From the NCBI GenBank assembly GCA_023627715.1, contig JAMAHW010000039.1:62001-126000 (forward strand): 64,000 nucleotides of DNA, written 5' to 3'. The notes under the pieces were generated by a model. It was not told the origin of the DNA. It saw nothing but the letters and a program-made list of their open reading frames with translations, and searched no databases. Of the stretch, positions 21,736-32,869 are shown piece after piece (position 1 is the stretch's first letter; each line of letters opens with the position of its first letter). The DNA comes from Periconia sp. R9002 (taxonomy: Eukaryota; Ascomycota; Dothideomycetes; Pleosporales; Periconiaceae). Position numbers and translations under genes: made by a program.

Positions 21736-22330
21736 CTAGTTGCTTACCCCTCGATCAACCCACTACCTTCACTAACCCACAAATCCGCCAATATAGACCC
21801 AATTAACAAAGCGATTAAACAAATTAAATCCTTAGGACCAAGCGAAACTTTCATACAACACTTATGCACCGGCCGAAGGGATTCATGCCCCACGCACTAC
21901 CCGTGTCTCCAACACTCAAAATCTGAACCCACAACAAAAGGCAGAGCTTATAAAGTATATAGAAGGCCTTACAGCTCGTTTTCTAAAACCCACAAGAGAG
22001 ATGTCATAAAAAAGGCGGCATGGTACCAATCACCAATCCATGAATCAAAGGGCCATATATGCGACAAGAGATAATCCAGAATTTTGCTTCTGCAATAGCA
22101 AAAGAAGATATAGGAGTAAACTAGGTTCCTAGATTTATCAACCAGCACCGGCAGGATATTAAATCACACTAGACTACTAGAATGGACCACAACCGACACA
22201 AGGCTAATTCAGAGGAGAAGTTCAGGATATTCTTTCAACTCCTGCTCAAAAAGATTCTGGAATACCACATACAGCACTCGTACAATATTGATAAAAAAGG
22301 GTTCCTTATTACCTCAGGATCTTCTACAAG
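21736..22330 (+). pseudogene. Decayed pogo/Fot1-like transposase (Tc1/mariner superfamily)
   Basis: Fragments in different frames spell a fungal pogo-type transposase: PINKAIKQIKSLGPSETF (N-terminus), NPQQKAELIKYIEGLTAR then PTREM (CENP-B-type DNA-binding region), QNFASAIAKEDIG, VPRFINQH, and MDHNRHKANSEEKFRIFF leading into YNIDKKGF at the first catalytic Asp. The first Met is ATA in this copy. Two Trp positions are TAG (22122-22124 and 22170-22172). About 75 bp interrupts the protein after PTREM (about 21998-22073). The catalytic domain is cut off after GFL. TGG to TAG and ATG to ATA are the G-to-A changes expected from repeat-induced point mutation or long decay. It cannot make a transposase. 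Confidence 0.75.
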
Positions 22331-22339
22331 ATCAGATCT

Positions 22340-22480
22340 ATCATTCACCCTTCTAATTCACTAGGCCTTGACCCAATTAAAGCCTGTTGGAATAGGGTGA
22401 AACAACGGGCTAAGAAGAGACTATGGAGAGAGGGATGGAATGGTACAACAGAGCAAGTGAGAAGGTATCGCAATTTGGGA
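22340..22480 (+). pseudogene. Tc1-like DDE transposase C-terminal fragment
   Basis: A short readable stretch, LGLDPIKACWNRVKQRAKKR and on to WREGWNGTTEQ, matches the pattern around the last catalytic acid of Tc1-type transposases (D-L-N-P-I-E-x-x-W-x-x-x-K). The expected Asn and Glu are replaced (D-P-I-K). It follows the pogo/Fot1 remnant directly, so either two different elements were nested or one element has been rearranged. Confidence 0.55.
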
Positions 22481-22699
22481 AGAAGCAAGCATATGTGCGA
22501 TAGGTCACTGGTCACGCCAACAGTTGCTGAGTCGGATAGCTCATATTCCGTAGATTTACAGCTTCATCGTACAGGTATACTTGACACCGTATTCTCCCGG
22601 CTGACATAGCTCTCATATGTACATTTTCTTCTTCCAACTTCGTCACCGCATTAATTACTTATTACTACTTCTTGTCTCGCCCCTTCTCCGCTGCATCCC

Positions 22700-23350
22700 T
22701 TACAAAAGCAACCCTCCTAACGCCGCCACCGCCGCAGCAAAAAATCCCCCACCCAGGACAACAGAGTTGCTATCCGCCGCGCCCTTCGAATTCGCCGGGG
22801 CCGGCGATTGAGAAGGCGAATTAGCATTAGCTGCCATTGGGGACGCCGTCGGGCTCGCCGAAGCACTTGCCGGCGTCGACACCGCACTCGTAGCCTTCAA
22901 CTTCTCCACCCCACCCGTCACCACTACCTTCAAGCTCGAGACCTCGCTCGCCGCATGCTCGGTGGCAGAGCTGCCCGGGAAATTCGCCTCGCTGCCGCCA
23001 AAGCTCTCCTTGCACGTCATCGTCGGCTTCGCGATGTCCGCACCGCAGTCCACGGTGCCGGTGAAGGCCGCGGCACCCGAGGGTACGCCCATTTCCATCA
23101 TGTAGGTCGACGGCCCATAGACGAGGCGCTGCGTGGGGAAGAGTCCGCACTCGTCGCTGCGGTCGCTGGCGGTCGACGACGGCGGGCCACAGACTAGCGA
23201 GAACGTTGTCGCGGTGGGGTTTGCGGAGATGATGGACGCCGAGATGTCGAATTGCTCCCAGTCTAGGAAAGGGAGGGTGAGGGTTGTTGTCTGCGCGGCC
23301 GTGGTGGCGGCGAGGAGGGCCACGGTGAGGAGGAGCGGTGATGGAGCCAT
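22700..23350 (-). CDS. Secreted GPI-anchored cell-surface protein
   Basis: 216 residues with a signal peptide (hydrophobic 4-18, cleavage near ATTAAQ). The ectodomain (about 20-140) has four Cys (CGPP, DECGLF, DCGAD, TCKE). A Ser/Ala/Pro-rich O-glycosylated spacer spans about 150-190, and the C-terminal hydrophobic tail (VVLGGGFFAAAVAALGGLLL) follows a small-residue omega region near ADSNS. This layout is typical of fungal GPI wall proteins; the ectodomain itself is common in ascomycetes but has no enzymatic motif. It is intronless. Codon use is GC-rich, unlike the AT-rich small genes beside it, so it looks like a core gene bordering the repeat island. Confidence 0.85.
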   Translation of the reverse strand: MAPSPLLLTVALLAATTAAQTTTLTLPFLDWEQFDISASIISANPTATTFSLVCGPPSSTASDRSDECGLFPTQRLVYGPSTYMMEMGVPSGAAAFTGTVDCGADIAKPTMTCKESFGGSEANFPGSSATEHAASEVSSLKVVVTGGVEKLKATSAVSTPASASASPTASPMAANANSPSQSPAPANSKGAADSNSVVLGGGFFAAAVAALGGLLL

Positions 23351-25117
23351 TGTGAGACGGTGGGACTTTGGATTATGTATTTGTCTTTTGACTATTTATG
23401 TTTTGTTTTCCCTCTTTTGGTGTGTGTGTGACACAATACGGTCGGATTTGATTAAAACGAGTGACGTAGAGAAAGAGTGTAAGGATTGACAGTGAAAAGT
23501 TAGGAGTGCGCGACGCAGATATTAGACAGCCGAAAGGAAAGTAAAGGGAGGGAGGGAGAGAAGAAGTAGTAGAAGAAGAAGATGATGGACCAGAGCAGGG
23601 AAGAACGAACTGTGCCGCGGCACGGCTTAAATTAAAGCAATCAAGCTTGTTCTTACGCTAATTCGGAACCGAACCTATCATCTACATTTACCATGCATCT
23701 GGATCCTCGGAAAGGCAATTTAGCCCCCAATATCGTATTCGCATGATGTGACAGTGTATGGCGACTAAACTTTGCCTTTATGCAATACCAACTACTTGTA
23801 CTGCAAGTGCCTAAAATAAATCAATGATAGTTTAACAGGAACAAAAAACGTGCAGGTTGCTAGAACACTCACCCAACTGGTGATCATTGATAGGTAAAGA
23901 AGCAGGAAAAGATGAGATGAAACTAAGATAGAAAATAGATAGGAGATAGAATTACTAATAGCAACCACTGCTCCCATACTCCATTTTCAGTCTCTGCTTA
24001 TCCATGCTTCACAGTTAGCTTTGCAAGGGACTCAATGCAATATACGGAGACAGCCTAGATTCTCAAATGTCTCTTTCACACTTGCAAGTTCGTTGTGAAA
24101 GTTAGCACCGTAACTTGTAAGGACTACAAAATCGTACAACTCAAGGCGATGAATCTTCTGATCAGAAGTATGATGGATTCGATGAGGTTCTCTCAATCGG
24201 CTCGACCACGTCATAAGCTTGACAGTGTCGACGTTCCTCAAAGTCTACTACATTCAGAACTGTCTCTTCGCACTGACGTGATTAACGAATAAAGGTGTGG
24301 CGCAGTACTGTGGCGTTATGTGGCTAGTGCGTATGAGTCAGCGGCACGGAACATCTTTCTTCCTTGTCTTGTCGTCTCCTCCTCTTTCCTTCTCTTTCCT
24401 AACCCGCCTACATGTACGAATGCTCCGTCAAGTAAAACTTGATAAGCAAATAGTCATTCTCGCCTATGTCTGCTCTGTCCATTGATCATGATTTGCTTTT
24501 TCTCGTCAGCCCCGTTCCGGTGAATACAAAAGGGTGCATGCTCGGTCAGTGGGAGCGATGATCGGAGCAAGACAAGCGGAGGAGGGGCGATCCCCTGGTG
24601 TCGATCTGCTTGCTTGTGACCCCTCCACCGGCCACGCATCCGTCATCGCAACGAGAAAAAGCATCAAGTACAGTGAATCAGCCCCCTTCGACATATGACT
24701 TGACTACGGAGCCGACCGACTTCTGGAGGAATAGAAAGGGTAGCAGCGGCGTTTGGGATGTGCATCGTTACTGACCTCGGTCTAACGCGGGCCGCACGTC
24801 ACTCGCCCACCCGCCTTTGTTAGGTATAATTTTTCTTTGCCTGCCGTCCTCACAAGCTGGCTTTGGCTTTGCTCTCCCAACTACCGATTGGAAAACGAGC
24901 TAGCTCAGCAACCAGAGCTAAGCTATCAAACGAAGAGCTTCTCCACTACACCAACCACTCTTTTACATCTGCCGTTCTGTAATTCGTATTCCTCACATTG
25001 ACCACCACCTCCGCCTCTACACGTCGTCATCACCACTTCGACCTCTTCACCCCGCCATCGAGCTGTTGACCCCGCTCTGCAATCGATTGCCCGTGTGTAC
25101 GTGTGTTTGGAAGTGCT
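23351..25117. other. Long intergenic region upstream of two divergent genes
   Basis: About 1.8 kb between the GPI-protein start and the MTHFR start. It contains A/G-rich sequence at 23530-23590 and pyrimidine-rich leader sequence just before 25118. No gene is supported. Confidence 0.45.
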
Positions 25118-27207
25118 ATGGAGCGCATTACGGATAAAATCAAGGCGTTGCCTGAGGATGCGAGCTTCTTCTCGCTCGAGTTCTTTCCCCCCAAGACGCA
25201 AATGGTGGGTTTCTTCTCTCCTCACTACTTGTATTCGTTTGATATCTTGCCTCATGCACGAACGCCAAAACACCAAAACAAGATGATACGATACTGACCG
25301 AAGCCGCACAGGGTTTCGCGAACCTGCAATCCCGACTCGAGCGCATGTCGCAGGCCCTCCGCCCGCTCTTTGTTACCGTCACCTGGGGCGCCGGCGGATC
25401 CACCGCTTCCAAATCCCTCGAACTTGCCGAGATCTGCCAACGACAGCTCGGTCTGACCACATGTCTCCACCTAACATGCACCAACATGAGTCGCTCACTC
25501 ATCGACGACGCACTCGAAGAGGCGAAGGTGCTGGGCATCCGCAACATCCTTGCCCTACGCGGTGATGCGCCCCGCAGCGAAGAGTATAGGGAGGAGGGGC
25601 AATCACCTGAAGAAGACAGTAATAAGGATTTCACGTGGGCGGTGGACTTGGTGCGGTACATTCGGAAGCAATATGGCGACTACTTTTGCATTGGTGTCGC
25701 TGCGTATCCGGAAGGCCATAGCGATGAAAGTCACCCCGAAGTCCAGGATCCCAAGATCGATTTGCCGTATCTTGTGGAGAAGACGGCAGCGGGGGCGGAC
25801 TTCATCATGACGCAACTATTTTTCGATGTGGAGGCGTATGATGAGTTCGAGAAGATGCTGAGAAGTCATGAGAGCGGCGTGTTCAAAACCATACCCATTA
25901 TCCCGGGGCTGCTACCAATACAGAGCTACAGTATCTTACGAAGAGTGACCAAGCTGTCGCATGCAAAGATACCGCCGGATATTCTGAGCAGGTTGGAACA
26001 GGTCAAGACGGACGACGAGAAAGTGAAGCGGATGGGTATTAAGATCTTGGACGATATAGTCGAACACATCAAAAGGCGACCCAGCCCAGGACCCAGGGGT
26101 TTCCACTTCTACACACTCAATCTTGAAAAAGCCGTCTCACACATCCTTGAAGACTGCAAGCTAATCCCAGACCCGAATGCCGAATCAGACTCTGAATCCG
26201 CCATCGAAACCACGCCCGCTATCAACCTCACAGCCCCAGACGGCGCCCTCCGTACCAAATCCCGCAGTCGCCTCTCCTCTATCAACTCGGGGCCGCATAA
26301 CCGTGTCATCATTTCAACTCGCCCATCACAGAACTCCAACCCCAGCCAAGCCGACTATTCCGCTCACGAGTCCGAGGCCGGCTTTCCCCGCGGACCTATC
26401 AACACGCGCGCAAACACGCTCGCCATCTCCGAAGGCGAAGGTGCTCTCGGACGCGAAGCGACCTGGGACGATTTTCCCAACGGCCGCTGGGGTGACGCTC
26501 GCTCGCCCGCGTTTGGTGAAATTGACGGCTACGGACCAACACTCCACGTCTCAACCGGCCAAGCGCTCAAACTCTGGGGCACCCCACAATCCAAATCCGA
26601 CATCTCCCTCCTCTTCCGCAAACACATCGAAGGCACCCTCTCAGCCCTCCCATGGAGCGAGCAAGGCCTCTCCCCCGAAACCAGCACCATCGCATCGCAC
26701 CTCCTCGCCCTTAATGACAAAGGCTGGTGGACCGTCGCCTCGCAACCCGCCGTCAACGGTGTACCCTCGACAGACCCAGTCTTTGGATGGGGTCCCCCGG
26801 ATGGCTTCGTCTTCCAAAAGCCCTTTGTCGAATTTTTCATTCCCTCGGCCGACTGGGAATCCCTCCTCCCGCGGCTCCAGGACCACGAGCAAATCACATA
26901 CTTCGCGTCCAACGCCAAAGGCGAGTTCCGCGCCTCCAACGAACACGCGGTCAACCCCGTCACGTGGGGCACTTTCAAGGGTAAGGAAATCGTCACCCCG
27001 ACCATCATCGAGGCCGTCAGCTTCCGCAGCTGGTGCGACGAGGCGTGGAGCATCTGGCGCGAATGGAGGCGCATTTACCCCGTCAGAAGTCGCAGCAGTC
27101 AAGTCGTGAGGGAGTGTGGTGAGGACGTGTGGCTGGTCAACGTCATCTGGGGCGACTTTTTGGACGGCGATGGGTTGTGGGATGTGCTTTTGGGGGAAGG
27201 GGAGTAG
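25118..27207 (+). CDS. Methylenetetrahydrofolate reductase (Met13/MTHFR type)
   Basis: Reduces 5,10-methylene-THF to 5-methyl-THF with FAD and NAD(P)H, supplying methyl groups for methionine synthesis in the cytosol. Two exons, 25118-25204 and 25312-27207, with a 107-nt intron, give 660 residues. The N-terminal TIM-barrel domain (1 to about 300) shows FFSLEFFPPKT with the catalytic Glu, FVTVTWGAGGS, LTCTNM, NILALRGDAP, CIGVAAYPEGH, ADFIMTQLFFD and IPGLLPI. A Ser/Asn-rich linker spans about 300-365. The eukaryotic C-terminal regulatory domain follows (GRWGDARSPAFGEIDGYGP, WGPPDGFVFQKPFVEFF, AVNPVTWGTFKGKEIV), which binds S-adenosylmethionine in family members. The start is the first ATG after a long leader and gives the usual N-terminus. 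Fungi often have two MTHFRs; the linker favours the Met13 class, but that is not certain. Confidence 0.96.
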
Positions 27208-28130
27208 CGTGCGCATGGTAGCATGATGTGGCGGGAGCACCGTAGATAGGGGCATCAGACGCTTTTTTCTTTTTCTTTTTTTTTTGGCATTTTTTATCTT
27301 ACTTTCTTCACGCATGTCTGATGATGATGTATTACAGAAATCAATTACATGAACTCGATTTTATCTTTTCGCGTCTTACCTATCTATCCACTCTTTGCAT
27401 TGAAAGTAGGTGGTTAGGAATAACTCATTTTTAGGCGATTAACAAGACATCAGTTTTGGATATTTCATGGTACCACTGTACTAAGGGAAACCATTCCCTT
27501 CAAACACATTCCAACCAAACCCGACAAAATCCCACATCTAAAAACACCCAACCATTTCTCCATATGTGTCCACATATCTCCATCACAGCAGTACACATCT
27601 AATATCGCCACCCCACCGCTAGCGCACCCACTCCATCGGATTCTCTTAGGTTTCAATAGTTTGTTCACAAGTGCTCGAACCCGTAATCGCAGGTCGGGAC
27701 TTCCGACCTACACAGCCATGGTGTGACATTCTCTAAGGGACTGGGACAGTTGTTATACAAAAGCGCCAAAAATACTTCTTTTGTTAAAAGCTAGAACGTT
27801 TTGTGGCTTTGTATTGAGGTCGATGATGTGTGGAATTATCGAAAGTGTCTTCGTTTTCGCGATTGATTGGTGTAGTTAGTCACGGTATAAACTCTTGGTA
27901 ACAATTGATCGCAGGTAACGTTCTTTGCTAGGGACGTGTACACAGGTAGCTATTAGTCACGATGGGTGGAATTATATTGCTATGTCACGAGATCCCAAAG
28001 TTTTGATACTAAAGGGTGGAATCACACATACTTTCTGTGAGTTTAGAATCACACCATGGGCGCGTTGAGTTGTTGATGTGATGTGCGACGCGGCTGTAGG
28101 ACTTTGTGTATTGATGGGTTCTCGAGGTTT
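27208..28130. other. Intergenic
   Basis: About 900 bases. A T-rich run near 27262-27298 fits the MTHFR 3' end. The rest has no supported feature. Confidence 0.4.
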
Positions 28131-28143
28131 GAATATTTATATC
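28131..28143 (+). promoter_or_regulatory. TATA box of the 28287 gene
   Basis: GAATATTTATATC, about 150 nt upstream of the ATG at 28287. Confidence 0.45.
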
Positions 28144-28286
28144 GCTGTCTTTCGCCGTTTTTCTACTTACCCAGACCATCAATTCAACAAGCAAGAATCC
28201 CCAACACTAAGTTTCGAGCAGCAACAAAACCCCTCTCAAACCTATTCCAAACAACGCACCCAAACCACCCACAACGCCCTCTCAAA

Positions 28287-28784
28287 ATGCCCTTCTTCTC
28301 AGTCCGTATTCCCCACCCATCTCCAAACCCCAACCCACTAACACCCCCCCAGTCAAACCCCACCGAAGAATCCCACCTCATCTCCGCCGTCCCAGGATCG
28401 CGGTACCTGCACTACATCTCGCAATCCGAGCTCGCCACCTTCCACACCTGGCACGACCCCTACCTCACGCACGCCCACCAAGGGATCCTCCTCCTGGACA
28501 CCTGCATCGACATGATCAACGACGCGATGAATGAGATGGTGTATCATCTTCAACGTGCAGATACGGTGGGGAGGATATTCAAGTTCGCGTACGAGGTGCG
28601 GAATACGTGTTGGGAAGGGTCGAGGGTGCCCAAGGAAGTCGAGGATGGGAATGAAGTGAAGGAGGTGAGGCATTGTGTGGATAAGGTGTTTTTGAAGAAG
28701 ATGGCTAGGTTGGAGAAGGCGTTGAGGGAGGCGGAGGGGAGTTTGGGGATGAGGTATGAGACGGGGACTGGGCGGTTTGTTTGA
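28287..28784 (+). CDS. Small hypothetical protein, possible family B member
   Basis: Not recognised; 165 residues from the ATG at 28287. The frame is open upstream, but the TATA box at 28131-28143 sits inside that extension. After a Pro/Asn-rich N-terminus (about 30 residues) the protein is helical and charged. The end, LEKALREAEGSLGMRYETG then TGRFV, resembles the family B end pattern (LKKNLESYLVEHTWDANSD...Y at 16681), with Tyr in place of Trp. HYIS at about residue 43 also appears near the N-terminus of the neighbour at 29346-29949. The link to other genes is weak; the open frame and TATA box support a gene. Confidence 0.6.
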   Translation: MPFFSVRIPHPSPNPNPLTPPQSNPTEESHLISAVPGSRYLHYISQSELATFHTWHDPYLTHAHQGILLLDTCIDMINDAMNEMVYHLQRADTVGRIFKFAYEVRNTCWEGSRVPKEVEDGNEVKEVRHCVDKVFLKKMARLEKALREAEGSLGMRYETGTGRFV

Positions 28785-28966
28785 GGGTGGGGATTTGGTT
28801 GGTTTGGTGTTGTTGTTTCGCGTGTCTTTTTGTGGGTGGGAGCCTGGCCAGGTCACTACCATTAATTTTCATGTCTTTTTATTGTTTTTTTCGGTTTTCT
28901 AGTTGAATAGTTTTCTGGGGGGATTTTTTTTATAATAATGCTCTCTTTTATTATAGGTAGGGATAT

Positions 28967-29089
28967 GTTTAACACTAGGTACAGAGTTGTTTGTTATCGA
29001 GAGACTACATAGCGTAGCGTATTAAAACACTCATAATGTACTGTCACCGCCCTAGCTACATTTAACTGATTTTGTACTCACGAAATAGG
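28967..29089 (+). repeat. MITE-like repeat, copy 2
   Basis: Same orientation as copy 1. The end AACACTAGGTACAGAGTTG, the middle TTTGTTATCGAGAGACTACA and the end TTTTGTACTCACGAAATAGG are clear, with about 80% of bases matching copy 1 by eye. It sits about 180 bp after the stop of the 28287 gene. Confidence 0.75.
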
Positions 29090-29345
29090 TATTTGATTTT
29101 AACGTTCAATTCAGATTCTTAGTAAAAAGTTGGTTTGCCAGCAGTATCGCAACACCCCGTATAGATGTACTACTAAGAAGACAGAATATGGGAAACAGAA
29201 GCAGACAAAGTGTTAAATTGTTACGACTAGCGAATGCACATAAATAAGATCGAATAGGGCGAATCCACCTCGCCCATGAGAAAAACCTGCTGTATATTAC
29301 CAAGATCATCTCTGCTGCTCCTCGTTCATTACTAACAATCTATGA

Positions 29346-29949
29346 TCAAAATGGCATAATCACCATTTCATAGGCAATGGCATTCCCAGTTTCAACTTCC
29401 GCTCTTTTCTTAGCATCGAGAAACTGATTCCATTTTTCTTCGAAATGCTCATCCTGCGCCGTCCTCCCAACCCAACCCGCCGTGTACTTCGAACTCTCCG
29501 CAATATTCCCCCTCTCCTTCTCAAAAGCGAGTTTCGCCTCCCACGCGTGGCAAAGCACAGTCTGAACTTTAAACTCGTAAATAGCCTTCGACCGTTCATA
29601 TTGGTGGGTCCGATCTTTCGTTGCCATGGCGTGAACATACGCAACGATGGGAATGGTTGAGAAGACCTTTGCCAGGACGATCAAAGCATGGTCGATGATG
29701 CAGATCGCTCGGCTGTAGATCTGCGTGGGGTGGTAGTACAGCTCCGGTGGGACGCTCTCGCGGAGGCTGCTTTGGAGCTCGGAAAGTTGGGCGCCGACTT
29801 CTTTTTCGGCGGCTTCCTTGATCCACATCATTTCTTCTCCGTCGATTAGGTCGAAGGCGCTGATGTAGTGCCTCTGGTGGATATGTGAGCTGTGATCTTG
29901 GATGTTTCTTGCTTTTGGGAGGAGCGCTTACTATCAAATGAACAGACAT
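29346..29949 (-). CDS. Small hypothetical helical protein
   Basis: Not recognised; 181 residues from two exons, 29932-29949 and 29346-29873. The 58-nt intron (29874-29931) keeps phase and gives an N-terminus MSVHLIRHYISAFDLIDG. Helices dominate; a hydrophobic stretch (about 75-100, IICIIDHALIVLAKVF-like) is probably a buried helix, because charged residues follow at once. No signal peptide. A tiny first coding exon of a few codons also occurs in the neighbour at 30678-31276, which supports common ancestry or structure. Length (about 180 residues) and setting match the other small genes of the block. Confidence 0.65.
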
Positions 29950-30677
29950 CGTGGATTTTGGCAGTGGAATCTGCTTGTCCTTAACAGCGCTGCGAATATA
30001 CTAGATAATTAGAGAATATCCTCGGTTGCAGCTATTTCTAGTCATATAGCATCAATATCTTAAACCATTAGTATGGAAAACCGCAGAAGAGGTAATGCGA
30101 TATAAATCCTGCGGGTTTGGGTGCCCGATCTTACAGTCATTGCTCGAGATTCGCCCAAGTGTAACTACATGAAACAGTCTAATGTAATGTCGCAACCAAT
30201 GCGAAATACTTTCTTGGTAGTACATTTGGCCAGCTGTGTTGTTGATTGCTACATGCATTTCGTTGACTCAGGTATCAGGTCCGTAACGGGAGTCAGGATT
30301 TTGTTGACTCATCATAAAGGAATATTCTTCATGCACATGTACAACAACAGAGTAGGTAACACAAAAGATTTTTAAAATAGATAAACAACATGAACATCAA
30401 AGAGAAGGAGAAAGAATGATGTGCATGAGATAAGTCAAGTAACAGGCTGGTATTGGAACGTAGCCAGACTAAAAATGTGTGTAGACAATGTAAAATGTGA
30501 CACAGTACTCTACGCTATCTCACTCTAGTTTAAGGTTTTTCTAGGAAACCGAAGATCAAAATCGCCTGACAAAGGAAGACGAGAAAGGAGTGTGTGTAAA
30601 GAAAAACAAAGCCCGAAAATACCAACCTAAAACAAAACGACTGCAAAACGAAAAACACGTTAATCCCCTTGCTCACA
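29950..30677. other. Intergenic, AT-rich
   Basis: About 730 bases with no supported gene. The region near 30370-30660 is A-rich. Confidence 0.35.
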
Positions 30678-31276
30678 TTACTTCAGCTTAAAGCAGAAAT
30701 TCTTCTCATCGAATAGGACATCGCCTAACAGACTCTCCACCTCCTTCGTCCAAGACTTCAATTGTGTGAACTTGAAGTCCCAATGCTGCTTCCTAAAATC
30801 CCGCCCATACCACTCGTCGGTCATCTTTTCCAACGCAATCAACGCCACTTTGTACTCCAAAGTACGATTCTGCTCATACGCACATCGAAGTATCGCTTGC
30901 ACGTCACCCTCGAAGGCCGGTCTACCAATCGTTTTTGTGTAGAACTGCATGTAGAGATCTTGAATTTGGAGCACGCAGTAGTCTACTATCAGAATACTGG
31001 TGTCGTACGCCTCAGCGCGGTCGTCAATGGCCTGCACTAGTTTGTCCTTGTACGATTGCAGCTGAAGGAGTCGTTGTTGAGCGATTTCTTTACGGGTCTT
31101 CTTCGCTTCTTCGGAGGGGTCATAAGCCGGGCTAGACTTTGCTGCTCCTGTTTTGTCGGGCTTTTTGTCGCTGGAGCTGCGCATGGCAAGCATTTTGTCA
31201 ATCTGCTAGTGGTAAGTCCGAGGATCTAGAGCTTTTCTCTCAATACAATTGGCCAGCTTACGGGATTGAAAGGCAT
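30678..31276 (-). CDS. Small hypothetical helical protein, possible family B member
   Basis: Not recognised; 179 residues from exon 1 31262-31276 (MPFNP) and exon 2 30678-31202, over a 59-nt intron. An ATG further in (31193) gives a shorter form, but the splice signals (GTAAGC donor, GCAG acceptor) and frame favour the longer one. The N-terminal 45 residues are Lys/Ser/Pro-rich and disordered. The rest is helical with many Tyr/Trp. The end, SWTKEVESLLGDVLFDEKNF then CFKLK, parallels unit 1 of the triple-repeat protein (KARGESLLPNHEWDQSKLLY then VKK): ESLL, an aromatic-Asp pair, then a basic end. Confidence 0.65.
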
Positions 31277-31334
31277 TGTTATGCGTAAGCTACTATTTCC
31301 CACGATGAATCCGAGCAAAGTACGTCTTTCTAGC

Positions 31335-31455
31335 CCTATATCGCAGGTAAAAAGTTAGTTATTGGCAAAGAAGGTAGTTAGAGAGCGTAATTGGTGTTCC
31401 ATCCCACCACGCCATGTAGCATCTGAATAATGAACGATTTTGTACCTACTTTCAG
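31335..31455 (-). repeat. MITE-like repeat, copy 3 (degenerate)
   Basis: Reverse orientation. CCTATATCGCAGGTAAAAAG at the left and GATTTTGTACCTACTTTCAG at the right match the other copies; the middle is diverged. The right end runs into a poly-G and the assembly gap. Confidence 0.6.
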
Positions 31456-31461
31456 GGGGGG

Positions 31462-31471
31462 NNNNNNNNNN
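31462..31471. other. Assembly gap (10 N)
   Basis: Ten N between a G run (31455-31461) and C/G-homopolymer-rich sequence (31476-31513). The flanks look like low-quality or hard-to-sequence homopolymers, and the gap size is probably nominal. Confidence 0.95.
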
Positions 31472-31513
31472 AAAACCCCTCTTCCGCCCCCCCCGTCTGG
31501 GGGGGGGGGGGGG

Positions 31514-32172
31514 CGAAGTTGGGTCGAAGAAGGCAATTGGTATGATCGTCCTAGATGCTGGAAACATATGTGACTTGCGACCAGATAGGAAGTAGTTGTA
31601 TCCGTGGGAGAGGAAGTAATGAAACATGTAGTAAGGATTTGAGTGCTTTATATCGTCAAATTGAACAGTCACAACTATTGGGTGATCACTAGGAGAGCAC
31701 CTGGATAACCTCCAACCCGCCCCTATAAGTCGTCACGCAGTACCAATATATTGTTTTGGATTGCGAGGCGGTATATTTGGGCACGATATTAGCAGCCACG
31801 CGGTACAAATGGACGTGTTCGATTACATTGCTGTCCATACAACTGTGTCAGAATACAAATCGTGAGCTTGGAACAACTTGTAAGAGGGTGAGCCAAAGAG
31901 ATGGAATACGAGAGCTGAACACTAAACTAATCTTACAAGCACAGAGGCTTATGTGTGTTATTATTATCAGATAATGTTGAGTAGAATCTTGCCCGAAAAA
32001 CGCTCACTGCGATTGACATACGGCAAGATGATAGGATGAATACAGAGGAGTGACATCCTTGCTTTGGTTGTCACGTCCAAGCTAGGCAAAGCATATTACA
32101 CTAAAACACGAAAAAATACAAGAAACGTAGCTGGGGACCAATTGATTGCGGTTGTACTCTCAGTGAGACTAT
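31514..32172. other. Intergenic
   Basis: About 650 bases without a supported gene. Confidence 0.35.
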
Positions 32173-32725
32173 CTATTTCTCTGTGGAGCTCGGACCCACA
32201 GACTGACTGAATCTTGTCTCTGTTTCGACGTATTCTCCACCTACCCGTTTTTCTGCGCGCTGTCTGTATTCACTCAACCGAGATACCGCATGTTCCCATT
32301 CCGCCTTTGCTGCTTCTCTCATTGCCCAAAATCTATCCGTTCCTAGAAATTTTACTAGAACTTCGGAATACATGAGCCCTAAACCGTGCATGGACCTATA
32401 CGCCTGTCCGAGCGCTTCTGCGAGTTCACCCGCCAATTCCATCTGGGAGAAGTCTGTGGCCAGTAAAATTGAAATTCTCGTGATAAATTTCTCGATAATT
32501 TGAGTGCTTTTTTCGTAGCGCACGGTATGCCTGAGGAGAGGGTTCAGAGTCAGTGAAATGCACGAAAGTTGTGGTTATCAGATTATGACTCAGGATGTCA
32601 GATTACGTGGTACAGTAATTACAAAATCATTTTAGTTATGAGAGAATGGCATACATCGTGAGTCTTTCACATAAGGAGATTTCTGCGTATGGTCGATAGA
32701 AGAGAGATCGTTCTTGAGTAGACAT
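32173..32725 (-). CDS. Small hypothetical helical protein, possible family B member
   Basis: Not recognised; 142 residues. Exon 1 (32655-32725) starts MSTQERSLFYRPYAEIS and joins exon 2 (32173-32530) over a 124-nt intron with GTATGC and CTCAG ends, in frame. The protein is helical, with no signal or membrane segment. Near the end, RQRAEKRVGGEYVETETRFS resembles REAEGSLGMRYETGTGRF in the 28287 gene (Glu/Gly, Tyr, ETxTxRF), so these two may be paralogs. The last residues are Ser/Thr-rich. Confidence 0.6.
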
Positions 32726-32869
32726 TGTTGCTAGGACTTTCAGCCAAGTTCTTTACAGTTGATTAGTGTATAGTGGGCAGATATATTGTGAATTGAAGCT
32801 ATACTTACGTTTCCTAGCTTGATAGCTGAGCAAGAAAAGTCACTTTTGGAGGTCGGAGTACAGCGTGAC

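Noticed and set aside
26177..27109. Long +1-shifted open frame inside the MTHFR gene
   Set aside because: Pro/Ser/Thr-rich shadow of a GC-rich coding region; the MTHFR frame has clear conserved motifs there.
27655..27720. Possible tRNA with CTCGAACCC and a GGTCGG/CCGACC hairpin
   Set aside because: A hairpin exists, but the T-arm, D-arm and acceptor stem cannot be built at proper spacing.
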